Assembly (NCBI RefSeq): GCF_020524585.1
Contig: NZ_JAIVLK010000003.1
Location: forward strand, 248,001 to 312,000
Direction of reading: 5' to 3'
Source of the DNA: Celeribacter naphthalenivorans
Lineage (GTDB): Bacteria; Pseudomonadota; Alphaproteobacteria; Rhodobacterales; Rhodobacteraceae
DNA length: 64,000 bases
Shown here: piece after piece, positions 54,534 to 63,809 of the stretch
Position numbering within the stretch: position 1 is the stretch's first letter
How the letters are laid out: each line of letters starts with the position of its first letter
Made by a program: the position numbers and the translations under genes
The notes under the pieces: model-generated
What the model was told of the DNA's origin: nothing
The model's input: only the letters and a program-made list of their open reading frames with translations
Database searches by the model: none

Positions 54534-55084
54534 CGCGGCGAGCGTTTTGCCAAGATGCGTTGAAGCGTGCGGCGGTGCATATTGAGGCGGCGAGCCGTTT
54601 CCGAAACATTGCGGTCGCAAAGCTCATAGACCCGCTGGATATGTTCCCAACGCACACGATCAGCGGACATCGGATTTTCCGGCGGCGGCGGCAGTTCATC
54701 GCCGGTGGAGACCAGCGCGTGCACAATGTCATTCGCATCGGCAGGTTTCGACAGATAATCCGTCGCGCCGATTTTCACGGCCGCGACAGCCGTCGCAATG
54801 GCACCATAACCGGTCAAAACGACGATGCGGCTGTCCGGGCGTTTTTCACGCAGAACTTCGACCACATCGAGGCCATTGCCATCTTCCAACCGCAGATCGA
54901 CCACGGCATAGGCCGGCGGACGCGCAGTTGCGATGGCTTTGCCTGCGGCGACGGACCCGGCCATTTCGACATCAAAGCCGCGTTTTTCCATGGCGCGCGC
55001 GAGGCGACGCAGAAACGGTTCGTCGTCATCGACCAACAAAAGCGACTTGTCTGCGCCCAGTTCCAAAATCTCGTCCGCGTCCAT
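54530..55084 (-). CDS. regA: Redox response regulator RegA (PrrA/ActR)
   Basis: 184 residues. Receiver domain with Asp63 in VVDLRLEDGNG as phosphorylation site, acidic VDDDE pocket and conserved Lys in DYLSKPA; Pro-rich linker PPPPENP; Fis-type helix-turn-helix at the C-terminus, ETARRLNMHRRTLQRILAKR. Global regulator of photosynthesis, respiration and carbon/nitrogen metabolism in response to redox state. 85 bases downstream of senC. Confidence 0.96.
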   Translation of the reverse strand: MDADEILELGADKSLLLVDDDEPFLRRLARAMEKRGFDVEMAGSVAAGKAIATARPPAYAVVDLRLEDGNGLDVVEVLREKRPDSRIVVLTGYGAIATAVAAVKIGATDYLSKPADANDIVHALVSTGDELPPPPENPMSADRVRWEHIQRVYELCDRNVSETARRLNMHRRTLQRILAKRSPR

Positions 55085-55145
55085 CCCGGATCTCCCGCCA
55101 TCGCATAAATCTGATAATTTAGATGTGTTTTAGAACGCCTCTAAG

Positions 55146-55167
55146 GCAGGGTCAATTTTTACCCTGC
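55146..55167 (-). other. Hairpin between senC and regA
   Basis: GCAGGGT (55146-55152) pairs with ACCCTGC (55161-55167), eight-base AT loop. It starts two bases after the senC stop. No T run follows on the minus strand, so it might protect or process the mRNA and set the SenC:RegA ratio. Confidence 0.45.
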
Positions 55168-55169
55168 TG

Positions 55170-55799
55170 TTACTCAGCGGCATCCATGAAACAGGCCACA
55201 CGATCCGCCATCTGTTCCGGCGTATCGTCGCGCTTGAAGAAATCGACAAATCCGACCTCCGGGAACACCAGATAGGTGAACGTCGAGTGATCGACGAGAT
55301 AGTATTCCGGATCGCCGTCTTCCTGCTTCTTGTAGTAGGTTTTATAGGCCATGGAGGCCGCTTTCACCTGTTCCGGCGAGCCGGTGAGGCCGATCATGTT
55401 GTCATGAAACAGCGAGGTGAATTCATTGACCACCTCGGGCGTGTCGCGCTCCGGGTCAATGGAGATGAAAGCCGTCTGCGCATCGTAGCCGCGCTCATCA
55501 AGAATGCGCAGAGCATCGGCGTTGCGCATATTGTCGAGCGGGCAGACATCGGGGCAAAAGGTGTACCCGAAATAGAGGATCGTCGGCTTGGTGAAGACAT
55601 CCTGATCCGTGACGGTCACGCCATCTTCGCGCACCAGCTCGAAAGGCCCGCCAATCGCACCGGCGCCGCCACTGACAGCAGACGCCCGGCATTGCGCAAA
55701 GGCATCATCGCCGACAGGGCGGGTGACAAACCACAGACTTCCACCGATCACAGCGGCCATCACGGTCGTCGCCACAAGGGCAATGGTTTTCGTAGACAT
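55170..55799 (-). CDS. senC: SCO1/SenC copper-binding protein
   Basis: 209 residues. N-terminal transmembrane anchor (about 5-26), then a thioredoxin-fold SCO domain with copper ligands Cys82 and Cys86 (TFCPDVCP) and His171 (DHSTFTY). SenC/PrrC delivers copper to cytochrome oxidase and belongs to the reg/prr locus. The ATG at 55799 has AGGAGG seven bases upstream; the Met two codons earlier overlaps that site. Divergent from regB. Confidence 0.95.
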   Translation of the reverse strand: MSTKTIALVATTVMAAVIGGSLWFVTRPVGDDAFAQCRASAVSGGAGAIGGPFELVREDGVTVTDQDVFTKPTILYFGYTFCPDVCPLDNMRNADALRILDERGYDAQTAFISIDPERDTPEVVNEFTSLFHDNMIGLTGSPEQVKAASMAYKTYYKKQEDGDPEYYLVDHSTFTYLVFPEVGFVDFFKRDDTPEQMADRVACFMDAAE

Positions 55800-55946
55800 G
55801 TTCATCCTCCTGTGCGCAGTGCCTTGATCGCCTTGACGCCACGTGATGTGCATCAGCGAATAGCCTTTTGCATTTGCTCCGTCCCTCAGATCAATTGCAA
55901 AAGGCTTGCACAAGGGTCTTAATGCCGCAGAAGGTCAATTACACGC

Positions 55947-57341
55947 ATGTTTGAAACCAAAGACGATCTGATACCTGTCGAAAGACGATCCGACTGGGTG
56001 CGCCTGCGCACTTTGGTGGCCGTGCGCTGGATCGCCATTTCCGGTCAAATCGCCAGCATCCTGGTCGCGATCTTTCTGTTTAACCTGCATTTGGAGATCG
56101 GCTTTTTCGCCATTGTCATCGGCGCATCCGTGATCCTCAATATCGTTGCGAGTTTCGTTTACCCGGAGAACACGCGGCTGAGCGAACGCGGCGCGACCTT
56201 GATGTTGCTCTTCGACATCACACAGCTTTCGGCCCTGTTGTATTTCTCCGGCGGCCTGACAAATCCGTTTTCTGTGCTGATCCTCGCCCCCGTGTCGATC
56301 TCCGCCTCTGCGCTGCGGCCGAAATCCTCGATTTTCAACGGCGCTGTTGCCATCACCTTTGTGACTCTTCTGGCCCTCTATCATGTGCCCTTGCATATGG
56401 CCGATGGGGCTGAGCTGATCATTCCCGACATTTTCCTCTTTGGGAATTGGGCCGCCATCGTCATCGGCGTGCTGTTCCTCGGTGTATTTTCCTGGCGCGT
56501 GACCTCGGAAATTCATACCATGTCGCAGGCGCTTCTGGCCACTCAGATGGCCTTGACCCGCGAACAGAAACTCACCGACATCGGCGGTGTTGTGGCGGCG
56601 GCTGCGCATGAATTGGGAACGCCGCTTGCAACCATCAAACTTGTGTCCAGCGAGCTGGTCGACGATCTCAAGGACCATGACCTTCTGCGCGAGGACGCTC
56701 AGCTGATCAACGAGCAGGCGGATCGCTGTCGTGACATCCTTCATTCGATGGGGCAGGCGGGGAAGGACGATTTGCATATGCGTTTTGCGCCCCTGCAAGC
56801 CGTGATCGAGGAAGCGGCACAGCCCCACACCAGCCGCGGCAAAACCGTCAATCTCGAAGTGTTGGGATCGGAAGACGGCTCAGAGCAGCCCTATGTCTAT
56901 CGCCGTCCGGAAATCATTCATGGGATGCGCAACCTGATCCAGAACGCTGTGGATTTTTGCGAAACCACGGTTTGGGTCGACATCCTGTGGAGCAAACGCC
57001 GCATCACACTTCGGATCATCGACGATGGGGCTGGTTTTCCACCCTCAGTGATCGGCCGCATTGGCGATCCCTTCATGCGACACAGGCGTTCGGAGAAAGA
57101 GGTCGAAAAGCGGCCCGGCTACAAAGGTATGGGGCTTGGGCTCTTTATCGCAAAAACGCTTTTGGAGCGTACCGGCGCAGAGATGAGTTTTGCGAATGGC
57201 TCAGATCGGCACGATATGCATCTGCACGCCGGGCGTCGTTCCGGGGCGATTGTTGAGCTGAGCTGGCGACGAGACCTCATCGGCGTTCCAGAGGGAGAAC
57301 AAAACAAGGCCTTGGGAGAAAACACGCCACTCAAAGCGTAA
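55947..57341 (+). CDS. regB: Redox sensor histidine kinase RegB (PrrB)
   Basis: 464 residues. Six transmembrane helices in the first ~180 residues, the ubiquinone-binding motif GGLTNPF at 102-108, phospho-acceptor His221 in HELGTPLATIKL, redox-active Cys261 in ADRCRDILHSMG, and an ATPase domain with GMGLGLFIAKTLLE. All key residues of the family are kept. Divergent from senC-regA, the standard arrangement. Confidence 0.97.
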   Translation: MFETKDDLIPVERRSDWVRLRTLVAVRWIAISGQIASILVAIFLFNLHLEIGFFAIVIGASVILNIVASFVYPENTRLSERGATLMLLFDITQLSALLYFSGGLTNPFSVLILAPVSISASALRPKSSIFNGAVAITFVTLLALYHVPLHMADGAELIIPDIFLFGNWAAIVIGVLFLGVFSWRVTSEIHTMSQALLATQMALTREQKLTDIGGVVAAAAHELGTPLATIKLVSSELVDDLKDHDLLREDAQLINEQADRCRDILHSMGQAGKDDLHMRFAPLQAVIEEAAQPHTSRGKTVNLEVLGSEDGSEQPYVYRRPEIIHGMRNLIQNAVDFCETTVWVDILWSKRRITLRIIDDGAGFPPSVIGRIGDPFMRHRRSEKEVEKRPGYKGMGLGLFIAKTLLERTGAEMSFANGSDRHDMHLHAGRRSGAIVELSWRRDLIGVPEGEQNKALGENTPLKA

Positions 57342-57375
57342 ATCGAGCGGCTTCTTTAGGGTTTGGATACCTGTT

Positions 57376-57391
57376 TTAACGGAGCGTTAAC
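57376..57391. promoter_or_regulatory. Perfect CtrA box upstream of the PAS-domain gene
   Basis: TTAA-N7-TTAA followed by C (spacer CGGAGCG): an exact match to the full CtrA recognition palindrome. It ends 56 bases before the ATG of the PAS-domain gene, and 34 bases after regB. Confidence 0.75.
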
Positions 57392-57446
57392 TAAAATTTC
57401 CCACACTCCGCCCATCGTAAACGCATCGCTGTTTGATGGGAATCAC

Positions 57447-59036
57447 ATGTCAGTCGACCTCCTGATCACCTTGGCCATCCTGCTCGCCGGTAGTCTCGGC
57501 GTCGCCTTTCTTGTGCTCTACAGCCTCGCCTGGCTGGCCAGTCGCAAGGAAGAGGAAAAGGCGATCGCGCTCGACACGCAGGACAACGGCATCGTTTTTC
57601 TCTTCGATGACGAAAACCTCGTGAATGCCACGCCTTCCGCACATAGCGTCATGGCCGCTGCCGTCGATGTGGGGTCCGATTGGTCACGGCTTTTGTCCGT
57701 CATGATCACCAAATTCCCGACGCTTCAGCATGAGATCGCCGAACTGGCAGAACGCGGCAAAATCATTCTCGAGTCCCGCGACGGGAGTGCCGTGCTTCAG
57801 TGTGAATGGCGCAACGGATTGGCGCGGATCACCCTGATCGATCACGAAACGGGGCACAGCCATATCGACATGGATCGTCATTCTCTCATGGCGATGGAAC
57901 AAGAGCTGGAAACACTGCGGGCGACCACGGAACACGTGCCCTTCCTCGTCTGGCGCGAGCTTGAAGATGGCACGATCAGCTGGGCCAACAGTGCCTATAT
58001 CTCTCTCGCAGACAGTCTTTCGGACGACAACGATGTCCCGAGCTGGCCGCCCGCATCGCTTTTCGAGACGCATTTGCTGGCCAACACCGGTGCGAGTGAA
58101 TCCCGTCGCCTTAACCTGAAAGATAAGGCCGGCGATGCGCATTGGTATGACATTTACCGATTCAAAATCGGTGAGGATTATCTCTATACCGGCAGCAGTG
58201 CGGATCGCACCGTGAAAGCCGAGGAAACTCTGCGCGAGTTCACGCAAACGCTGACGAAAACCTTCTCGCATCTGACCATTGGTTTGGCGGTTTTTGACCG
58301 CAATCGTCGGCTTGCGCTGTTCAATCCGGCCCTGACGGATCTAACCTCTTTGCCTGCTGAATTCCTGATCACGCGTCCGGCTTTGACCTCCTTTTTGGAT
58401 CGCCTGCGCGACAGCCAGATGATGCCGGAACCCAAGGATTACAAATCCTGGCGTCAGGAGATGGCCGCCCTGGAAAACGCCGCCGAAGATGGCACCTATG
58501 AAGAGGTTTGGACCCTTCCGGGCGGCATGACCTATCGGATTTCCGGACGCCCGCACCCCGATGGCGCCATCGCGTTCCTGTTCGAAGACATCTCCGCAGA
58601 AATGTCCCTGACCCGTCGTTTCCGTTCCGAAATCGAAACCGGACAAGCGGTTCTGGACAGTCTCTCGGAAGCCATTGCGGTCTTTTCCAGCGAGGGCATG
58701 CTGATCATGGCGAATTCCGCCTACACAAGCCTCTGGCGCCTCGAGCAAATGGAAGGCATTCGCGAAACCAGCATTACGGATGCGACCCGCGTCTGGCATG
58801 CGAAATGTGCGCCCACTCCGATGTGGGGTGAGCTTCGCGATTTCGTGAGCCGTGCCGGAGAGCGCAGCGAATGGATCAGCCAAACCCGCCTGTGGGACGG
58901 TCGTCGTCTGAATTGCCGCTTCGTTCCCTTGCCGTCCGGACAAACCCTCATTGGCTTTTCCCCGGAAGAACGGCCAAGCGCGCTGCGTCCAACCCTTCGT
59001 CCGCAGGCGCATGACACGCAGTTTATCGAGTTGTGA
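57447..59036 (+). CDS. Membrane-anchored PAS-domain protein, probable DivL homologue
   Basis: 529 residues. N-terminal transmembrane helix (about 5-30), then PAS domains; two are clear (VLDSLSEAIAVFSSEGMLIM near 390 and one near 270, HLTIGLAVFDRNRRLALFNP). There is no histidine kinase or ATPase domain. As I recall, DivL of Rhodobacter capsulatus, a PAS protein controlling CtrA, is encoded close to regA-senC-regB; the identity here rests on that and on architecture. The ATG at 57447 is chosen over one at 57363 because it starts the hydrophobic anchor. Confidence 0.6.
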   Translation: MSVDLLITLAILLAGSLGVAFLVLYSLAWLASRKEEEKAIALDTQDNGIVFLFDDENLVNATPSAHSVMAAAVDVGSDWSRLLSVMITKFPTLQHEIAELAERGKIILESRDGSAVLQCEWRNGLARITLIDHETGHSHIDMDRHSLMAMEQELETLRATTEHVPFLVWRELEDGTISWANSAYISLADSLSDDNDVPSWPPASLFETHLLANTGASESRRLNLKDKAGDAHWYDIYRFKIGEDYLYTGSSADRTVKAEETLREFTQTLTKTFSHLTIGLAVFDRNRRLALFNPALTDLTSLPAEFLITRPALTSFLDRLRDSQMMPEPKDYKSWRQEMAALENAAEDGTYEEVWTLPGGMTYRISGRPHPDGAIAFLFEDISAEMSLTRRFRSEIETGQAVLDSLSEAIAVFSSEGMLIMANSAYTSLWRLEQMEGIRETSITDATRVWHAKCAPTPMWGELRDFVSRAGERSEWISQTRLWDGRRLNCRFVPLPSGQTLIGFSPEERPSALRPTLRPQAHDTQFIEL

Positions 59037-59077
59037 CGCGGGTGCGTGACGTCTTGCCCTTGTGTCCACTGTGAGGG

Positions 59078-59115
59078 GGCCTAAAATCAGACACCACACG
59101 TCTGATACAAAGGCC
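59078..59115 (+). promoter_or_regulatory. Nested hairpin covering the ribosome site of the amgK-like gene
   Basis: Outer stem GGCCT (59078-59082) with AGGCC (59111-59115), inner stem ATCAGAC (59086-59092) with GTCTGAT (59100-59106). The AAAGG ribosome site (59109-59113) is partly inside the outer stem, eight bases ahead of the GTG start. Confidence 0.5.
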
Positions 59116-59122
59116 AAACTCC

Positions 59123-60178
59123 GTGACCACCACACTCGATGCGCGCGACACAAAGATGGATCGCGCTCAACTTCTCGAAAATTTTGTGGCGAATAGCCCA
59201 TGGGCCGCATCACAGTCCGTTGCGCTGGCCGGTGATGCCTCCCGCCGTCGCTACCATCGATTGACGGATGCCTCATCCGGTCGCACGGCCATCCTGATGG
59301 ATGCGCCGCCAGAGGCCGGTGAAGATGTGCGGCCTTTCGTGAAAGTAGACGCCTATTTGTCCGGCATCGGCCTGTCCGCACCCGAAATTTATGCCGCTGA
59401 CGAACAGCTTGGGTTTTTGATCCTCGAGGATTTCGGCACGGATTTGTACGATCAAGTCTGTGCGCAGAACCCTGAGCTCGAGGCCGGCCTTTATGATGCC
59501 GCAGTAGATGCGCTTGTCACCCTGTGTTCCGCAGAACCGATGCAGGGGCTGGAAGATTATGTTCCCCGCATGACCGATTTGGCGCTGTCTTGTTATCGCT
59601 GGTACGCCGAACCCATCCTTGGCCGCGATATGGCGGATGAGAAAGCTCTGACGCACGCCGCTCTTCAGCCTTTGGTCGACAGTCTCGGCACAGAGCGTGT
59701 TACAATCCTTCGCGATTACCACGCCCAAAACCTTTTGTGGCTCCCCGAAAGGGAAGGGGCCGCTCGCGTCGGCCAGCTTGATTTTCAGGACGCCATGCTG
59801 GGCCCGATCGCCTATGATTTGATTTCACTGACGACAGATGCCCGACGCGATGTTTCCGAGGAAATTCGCAATCGCTGCATGGCGCGTTTTTGTGATCAGT
59901 TGGGCTTGAATCGGGTCGATTTCACGCGTCAGGCGGCGATTTGTTCCGTTCAGCGTAATCTCCGCATTCTGATGGTCTTTGCACGTATGTCGCTGCACTT
60001 TGGCCGTATCAGCTATGTTGACCTGATCCCGCGCGTTTGGGGGCATCTCCAACGTGATTTGGACCACCCCGATCTTCAGGAGCTTGCAACCTTGCTGCGC
60101 GCGCATCTCCCGGAACCTGACCTCGCAGCCCTACAAACGCTCAAGGACAAATGCGGTACAATCCCAACTCTGCAATGA
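59123..60178 (+). CDS. amgK: AmgK-like sugar kinase (APH fold)
   Basis: 351 residues with an aminoglycoside-phosphotransferase fold: DASRRRYHRL near the start, LGFLILEDFGTDLYD, catalytic loop ILRDYHAQNLLWL and LDFQDAMLGPIAYDL. With MurU, AmgK phosphorylates MurNAc/GlcNAc at the anomeric position to recycle cell-wall sugars. The start shown is GTG (AAAGG nine bases upstream); an ATG at 59156 is the alternative. Overlaps the next gene by 28 bases. Confidence 0.82.
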   Translation: MTTTLDARDTKMDRAQLLENFVANSPWAASQSVALAGDASRRRYHRLTDASSGRTAILMDAPPEAGEDVRPFVKVDAYLSGIGLSAPEIYAADEQLGFLILEDFGTDLYDQVCAQNPELEAGLYDAAVDALVTLCSAEPMQGLEDYVPRMTDLALSCYRWYAEPILGRDMADEKALTHAALQPLVDSLGTERVTILRDYHAQNLLWLPEREGAARVGQLDFQDAMLGPIAYDLISLTTDARRDVSEEIRNRCMARFCDQLGLNRVDFTRQAAICSVQRNLRILMVFARMSLHFGRISYVDLIPRVWGHLQRDLDHPDLQELATLLRAHLPEPDLAALQTLKDKCGTIPTLQ

Positions 60179-60828
60179 TCTTTTGTGCCGGTCGCGGCAC
60201 ACGGATGAAGGCTCTGACAGAAACCCGCCCGAAACCTATGATCGAGGTGGGCGGGCGGCCCTTGGTCGATCATGCTCTGGACCAACTCGGTGACATTCCG
60301 CATCGTGTCGCCAATCTGCACTATCTTCCCGATCTGCTCGAAAAACACCTTCATTCCGCTGGATTAGAGACTGTTTTCGAGGAAGATCTTTTGGAAACCG
60401 GTGGTGGTCTCAAAAACGCGCTCCCGCATTTCGATGGTGATGCGGTGTTCACCATGAACACCGATGCCGTTTGGAAAGGTCCTCTGGCTGCTGAGATTTT
60501 GTCCGACGCCTGGCAGCCGGACAAAATGGACGCGCTTTTGTTGATTATCCCCAAATCACGCACGCATGCGCATCTTGGCACCGGTGATTTCGACCTCTCA
60601 CCTGACGGCCAAATCCGTCGCGGGCAAAGCTACATCTACACAGGCATGCAAATTTTAAAAACAGCCCCCGTTGCCGCGATTAAGGACAGTCATTTTTCGC
60701 TCAACCGTGTTTGGGAGGATATGTTCGCCCAAGGTCGCATTTTTGGTGTCGAATATAGTGGTCATTGGTGCGATGTCGGTCACCCGGAAGGCATTGAGAT
60801 TGCCGAAACCATGTTAAAGGGCCTCTAA
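60151..60828 (+). CDS. murU: MurU-like sugar-1-phosphate nucleotidyltransferase
   Basis: 225 residues. Nucleotidyltransferase signature MIFCAGRGTRMKALTETRPK with KPMIEVGGRPLVDHALD, and VFTMNTDAVWKGP containing the metal Asp. Uridylylates MurNAc-1-phosphate in peptidoglycan recycling. Start at 60151 follows AAGGAC closely; an ATG at 60175 (ATGA overlap with the kinase) is the alternative. Shares one base with addB. Confidence 0.85.
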   Translation: MRYNPNSAMIFCAGRGTRMKALTETRPKPMIEVGGRPLVDHALDQLGDIPHRVANLHYLPDLLEKHLHSAGLETVFEEDLLETGGGLKNALPHFDGDAVFTMNTDAVWKGPLAAEILSDAWQPDKMDALLLIIPKSRTHAHLGTGDFDLSPDGQIRRGQSYIYTGMQILKTAPVAAIKDSHFSLNRVWEDMFAQGRIFGVEYSGHWCDVGHPEGIEIAETMLKGL

Positions 60829-63809
60829 TGTTCACATCAGATGAAAGCCCGGCCCTATTTGGTGTCCCATGCGGCGCACATTATCCATCTGCTGTCAAAA
60901 ACGGCCTACTCACACGTCTTGAGGGCATGCCGCCCGACATGTTGGCGCGGACCGAAATATTCGTAAACACCTCGCGGATGAAAAAGGAAATTCAAGAGGT
61001 TTTCGAAGACGGATCGACCCGATTCCTGCCAAAATTGCGTCTTTTGTCTCATCTCGGGATGGATCATGAGTTCATGGATCTCCCTGTCCCGATCAGCGGG
61101 TTGAGACGACGACTTGAACTGGCACAGCTCGTGTCACATTTTCTAAAACAAGAACCCCAATTCGCCACGCGGTCCTCCGTATTCGACCTGTCTGACAGCC
61201 TCGCGCTTCTCTTTGCTGAGATGCAGGACGAGGGCGTGAAGCCGGAAGATATTCAAAACCTGAAAGTTCCGGATGCTTCCGGCCATTGGCAGAAATCGCT
61301 TCAATTTCTGTCGATCCTTTTCGGGCTTTTCGCAGATGACGGCTCTGTCGAATTGAGCGGCGAGGATCGTCTGCGCCTTGTCATTGAACGCCTTGAGACG
61401 ACGTGGAAAACGTCACCGCCCGAACATCCAGTTCTCGTCGTGGGCTCAACCGGTTCACGCGGTATGACCGCGCGATTTATGTCTCTGGTGGCCAAACTCC
61501 CGAAAGGTGCCGTCATCCTTCCTGGCGTCGATTTTGATATGTCTGCCGAGGTTTGGAACCAAATTTACTCGGAAGAGCGCATGGCCGTCGAACATCCGCA
61601 GGAACGGATGGCGCGAATGGCGTATCGACTAGGTGTGAGACCTGATCGCATCCAGAGGTGGGATGGCGACACGCAAGAAAATCAGAGCCGAAACCGGCTT
61701 GTTTCTCTGGCTTTGCGTCCAGCGCCGATCACCGATCAATGGATGCGAGAGGGGCCCGCGTTTCAGAATGTCGAAGGCGCCACGCAAGAGCTTACCCTGA
61801 TCGAAGCCCCGGATATGCGGCTTGAGTCGAATGCAATCGCACTCGTCCTGCGTCGAGCGGTACACGATGGCAAAACCGCCGCGCTCGTCACGCCGGATCG
61901 CGATCTGGCGCGACGTGTCACAGCTCTTTTGGGGCGTTGGAATATTGTGCCGGACGACAGCGCAGGTATTCCGCTGAACCAAACCCCACCCGGACGGCTT
62001 TTGCGTCATGTTGTGGGGCTGATCGGGCGCGTTTTATCCTCTGAAGATTTGCTGGTCCTCTTGAAGCATCCGCTCTGTGCCCGCGGCACCCGAGACGATG
62101 CCCCACAAGAGGATGCGCGCGGTTTCCACCTGCTTTGGACCCGCGAGCTTGAGGTACATCTGCGTCGCAAAACGCTCGCCTTCCCGACCCGTGAGAACCT
62201 TCTGGAGTGGGCGATTAAATCTGGCGAAGACAAGGACGACAAAGACGCGCGGCTGTCATGGGCCGGCTGGGTCGCAGATCAAAGTGAACACTTTCATCAT
62301 ACTGCAGAGGGGTCGCTCAAAACTCACCTCGATCGCCTGATTCAGCTGAGTTCGAGACTGGTTATGGGGCCAAACTCTACGGATGACAGCGAACTTTGGG
62401 CACAACATGCCGGTCGCGAGGCGCGTCGCGTTGTCGAGACCCTGCATCGTGAAGCGGATCACGCTGGCACCATGACCACCATGGAGTTCGGCGATCTGTT
62501 CCGGGCCATTCTGGGTCGCGAAACCGTCCGCGATCCATCTCCGAAACATCCGCAGGTTATGATTTGGGGGACACTTGAAGCGCGCGCGCTCGGTGCCGAT
62601 TTGGCCATTTTGGGTGGTCTGAATGAAAACATTTGGCCGCAAAGCGTTGGGCAAGACCCTTGGTTCAGCCGCGATATGAGACGCCAAGCCGGACTTTTGT
62701 CGCCGGAACAAAGCATCGGCCTGTCAGCGCACGATTTCCAACAAGCTGTCGCCGCCCCCGAGGTCATTCTGACCCGCGCGAAACGCGATGCAGAGGCGGA
62801 GACGGTCGCCTCGCGCTGGCTTATTCGCCTGACCAACCTCATGTCCGGGATGTCCGATGCGGGGCGCACCGCCTTGGAACACATGCGCGCGCGCGGTTCC
62901 GAATGGATTGCGCTGGCGGAACATTTGGACAAGCCAGAGTTTACCCTGCCGTCCGCCAAACGACCAAGCCCGCGTCCGCCCGTTGCGGCACGCCCGCGGC
63001 AGCTTTCCGTGACGCGTGTCGAAACCCTGATCCGTGACCCTTACGACATCTACGCAAGTCGGATTTTGCGGCTGAACAAGCTCGATCCCCTGAGCCGTGA
63101 GCCCGATGTGCGCGAAAGAGGCACAGCACTCCACGCGATTATGGAGAGCTATCTGTCGCAAATCGGTGAGGAAAGTCATGAGGAGGCGCTGGCGCGTTTT
63201 CTGACGGTGGCCGAAGAGGTTTTGGAACGCGAAGTGTCCTGGCCGTCTGCGCGCAGGGTTTGGTTTGGCCGTGTCCGGCGCATTGCCGATGGGCTTGTCA
63301 CGCGTGAGCGCGAAAGATTGGCCAAGGGCACGCCTGTCGGGATCGAGGCAAAAGGCGCTATGCATGTGCCCGAGGTGGATTTTTCACTGACCTGCAAGGC
63401 CGATCGGATTGATCGCAAAGAGGACGATACTTTCGTCATTTACGACTATAAATCCGGATCTCCGCCGACGGAAAAGCAGACGAAAATCTTCAACATTCAG
63501 CTTCATCTCGAAGCGGCGATGATGGAAGAGGGCAAATTTGAAAATGTGCCGATGGGGCGCGTGTCCGAAGTGGCCTATCTCGGATTGAACAACACGCTTT
63601 CGGAAACCGTCCTGCCACTTGAGCCCGCCGAAATTGATGAGGTCAAAGAAAAGCTGGTGCAGTTGATCCGCTCCTATGACAACCCGAACCTTGGGTATTC
63701 CGCGCGGCGGATGATGAAAACTGTGCGCTTTGAGACGGATTTCGAACATCTGTCCCGCTACGGAGAATGGTCCGACGCCGACACGCCTGTGCCGGAGGAT
63801 TTGGAATGA
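60828..63809 (+). CDS. addB: Double-strand break repair protein AddB
   Basis: 993 residues. Partner of the AddA helicase-nuclease that resects double-strand ends to Chi-type sites. The N-terminal helicase-like half lacks a proper Walker A, as in other alphaproteobacterial AddB. The C-terminal PD-(D/E)XK nuclease shows RGTALHAIMESYL, CKADRIDRKEDD and VIYDYKSGSPPTEKQ. Ends with four-base overlap onto addA. Confidence 0.94.
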   Translation: MFTSDESPALFGVPCGAHYPSAVKNGLLTRLEGMPPDMLARTEIFVNTSRMKKEIQEVFEDGSTRFLPKLRLLSHLGMDHEFMDLPVPISGLRRRLELAQLVSHFLKQEPQFATRSSVFDLSDSLALLFAEMQDEGVKPEDIQNLKVPDASGHWQKSLQFLSILFGLFADDGSVELSGEDRLRLVIERLETTWKTSPPEHPVLVVGSTGSRGMTARFMSLVAKLPKGAVILPGVDFDMSAEVWNQIYSEERMAVEHPQERMARMAYRLGVRPDRIQRWDGDTQENQSRNRLVSLALRPAPITDQWMREGPAFQNVEGATQELTLIEAPDMRLESNAIALVLRRAVHDGKTAALVTPDRDLARRVTALLGRWNIVPDDSAGIPLNQTPPGRLLRHVVGLIGRVLSSEDLLVLLKHPLCARGTRDDAPQEDARGFHLLWTRELEVHLRRKTLAFPTRENLLEWAIKSGEDKDDKDARLSWAGWVADQSEHFHHTAEGSLKTHLDRLIQLSSRLVMGPNSTDDSELWAQHAGREARRVVETLHREADHAGTMTTMEFGDLFRAILGRETVRDPSPKHPQVMIWGTLEARALGADLAILGGLNENIWPQSVGQDPWFSRDMRRQAGLLSPEQSIGLSAHDFQQAVAAPEVILTRAKRDAEAETVASRWLIRLTNLMSGMSDAGRTALEHMRARGSEWIALAEHLDKPEFTLPSAKRPSPRPPVAARPRQLSVTRVETLIRDPYDIYASRILRLNKLDPLSREPDVRERGTALHAIMESYLSQIGEESHEEALARFLTVAEEVLEREVSWPSARRVWFGRVRRIADGLVTRERERLAKGTPVGIEAKGAMHVPEVDFSLTCKADRIDRKEDDTFVIYDYKSGSPPTEKQTKIFNIQLHLEAAMMEEGKFENVPMGRVSEVAYLGLNNTLSETVLPLEPAEIDEVKEKLVQLIRSYDNPNLGYSARRMMKTVRFETDFEHLSRYGEWSDADTPVPEDLE

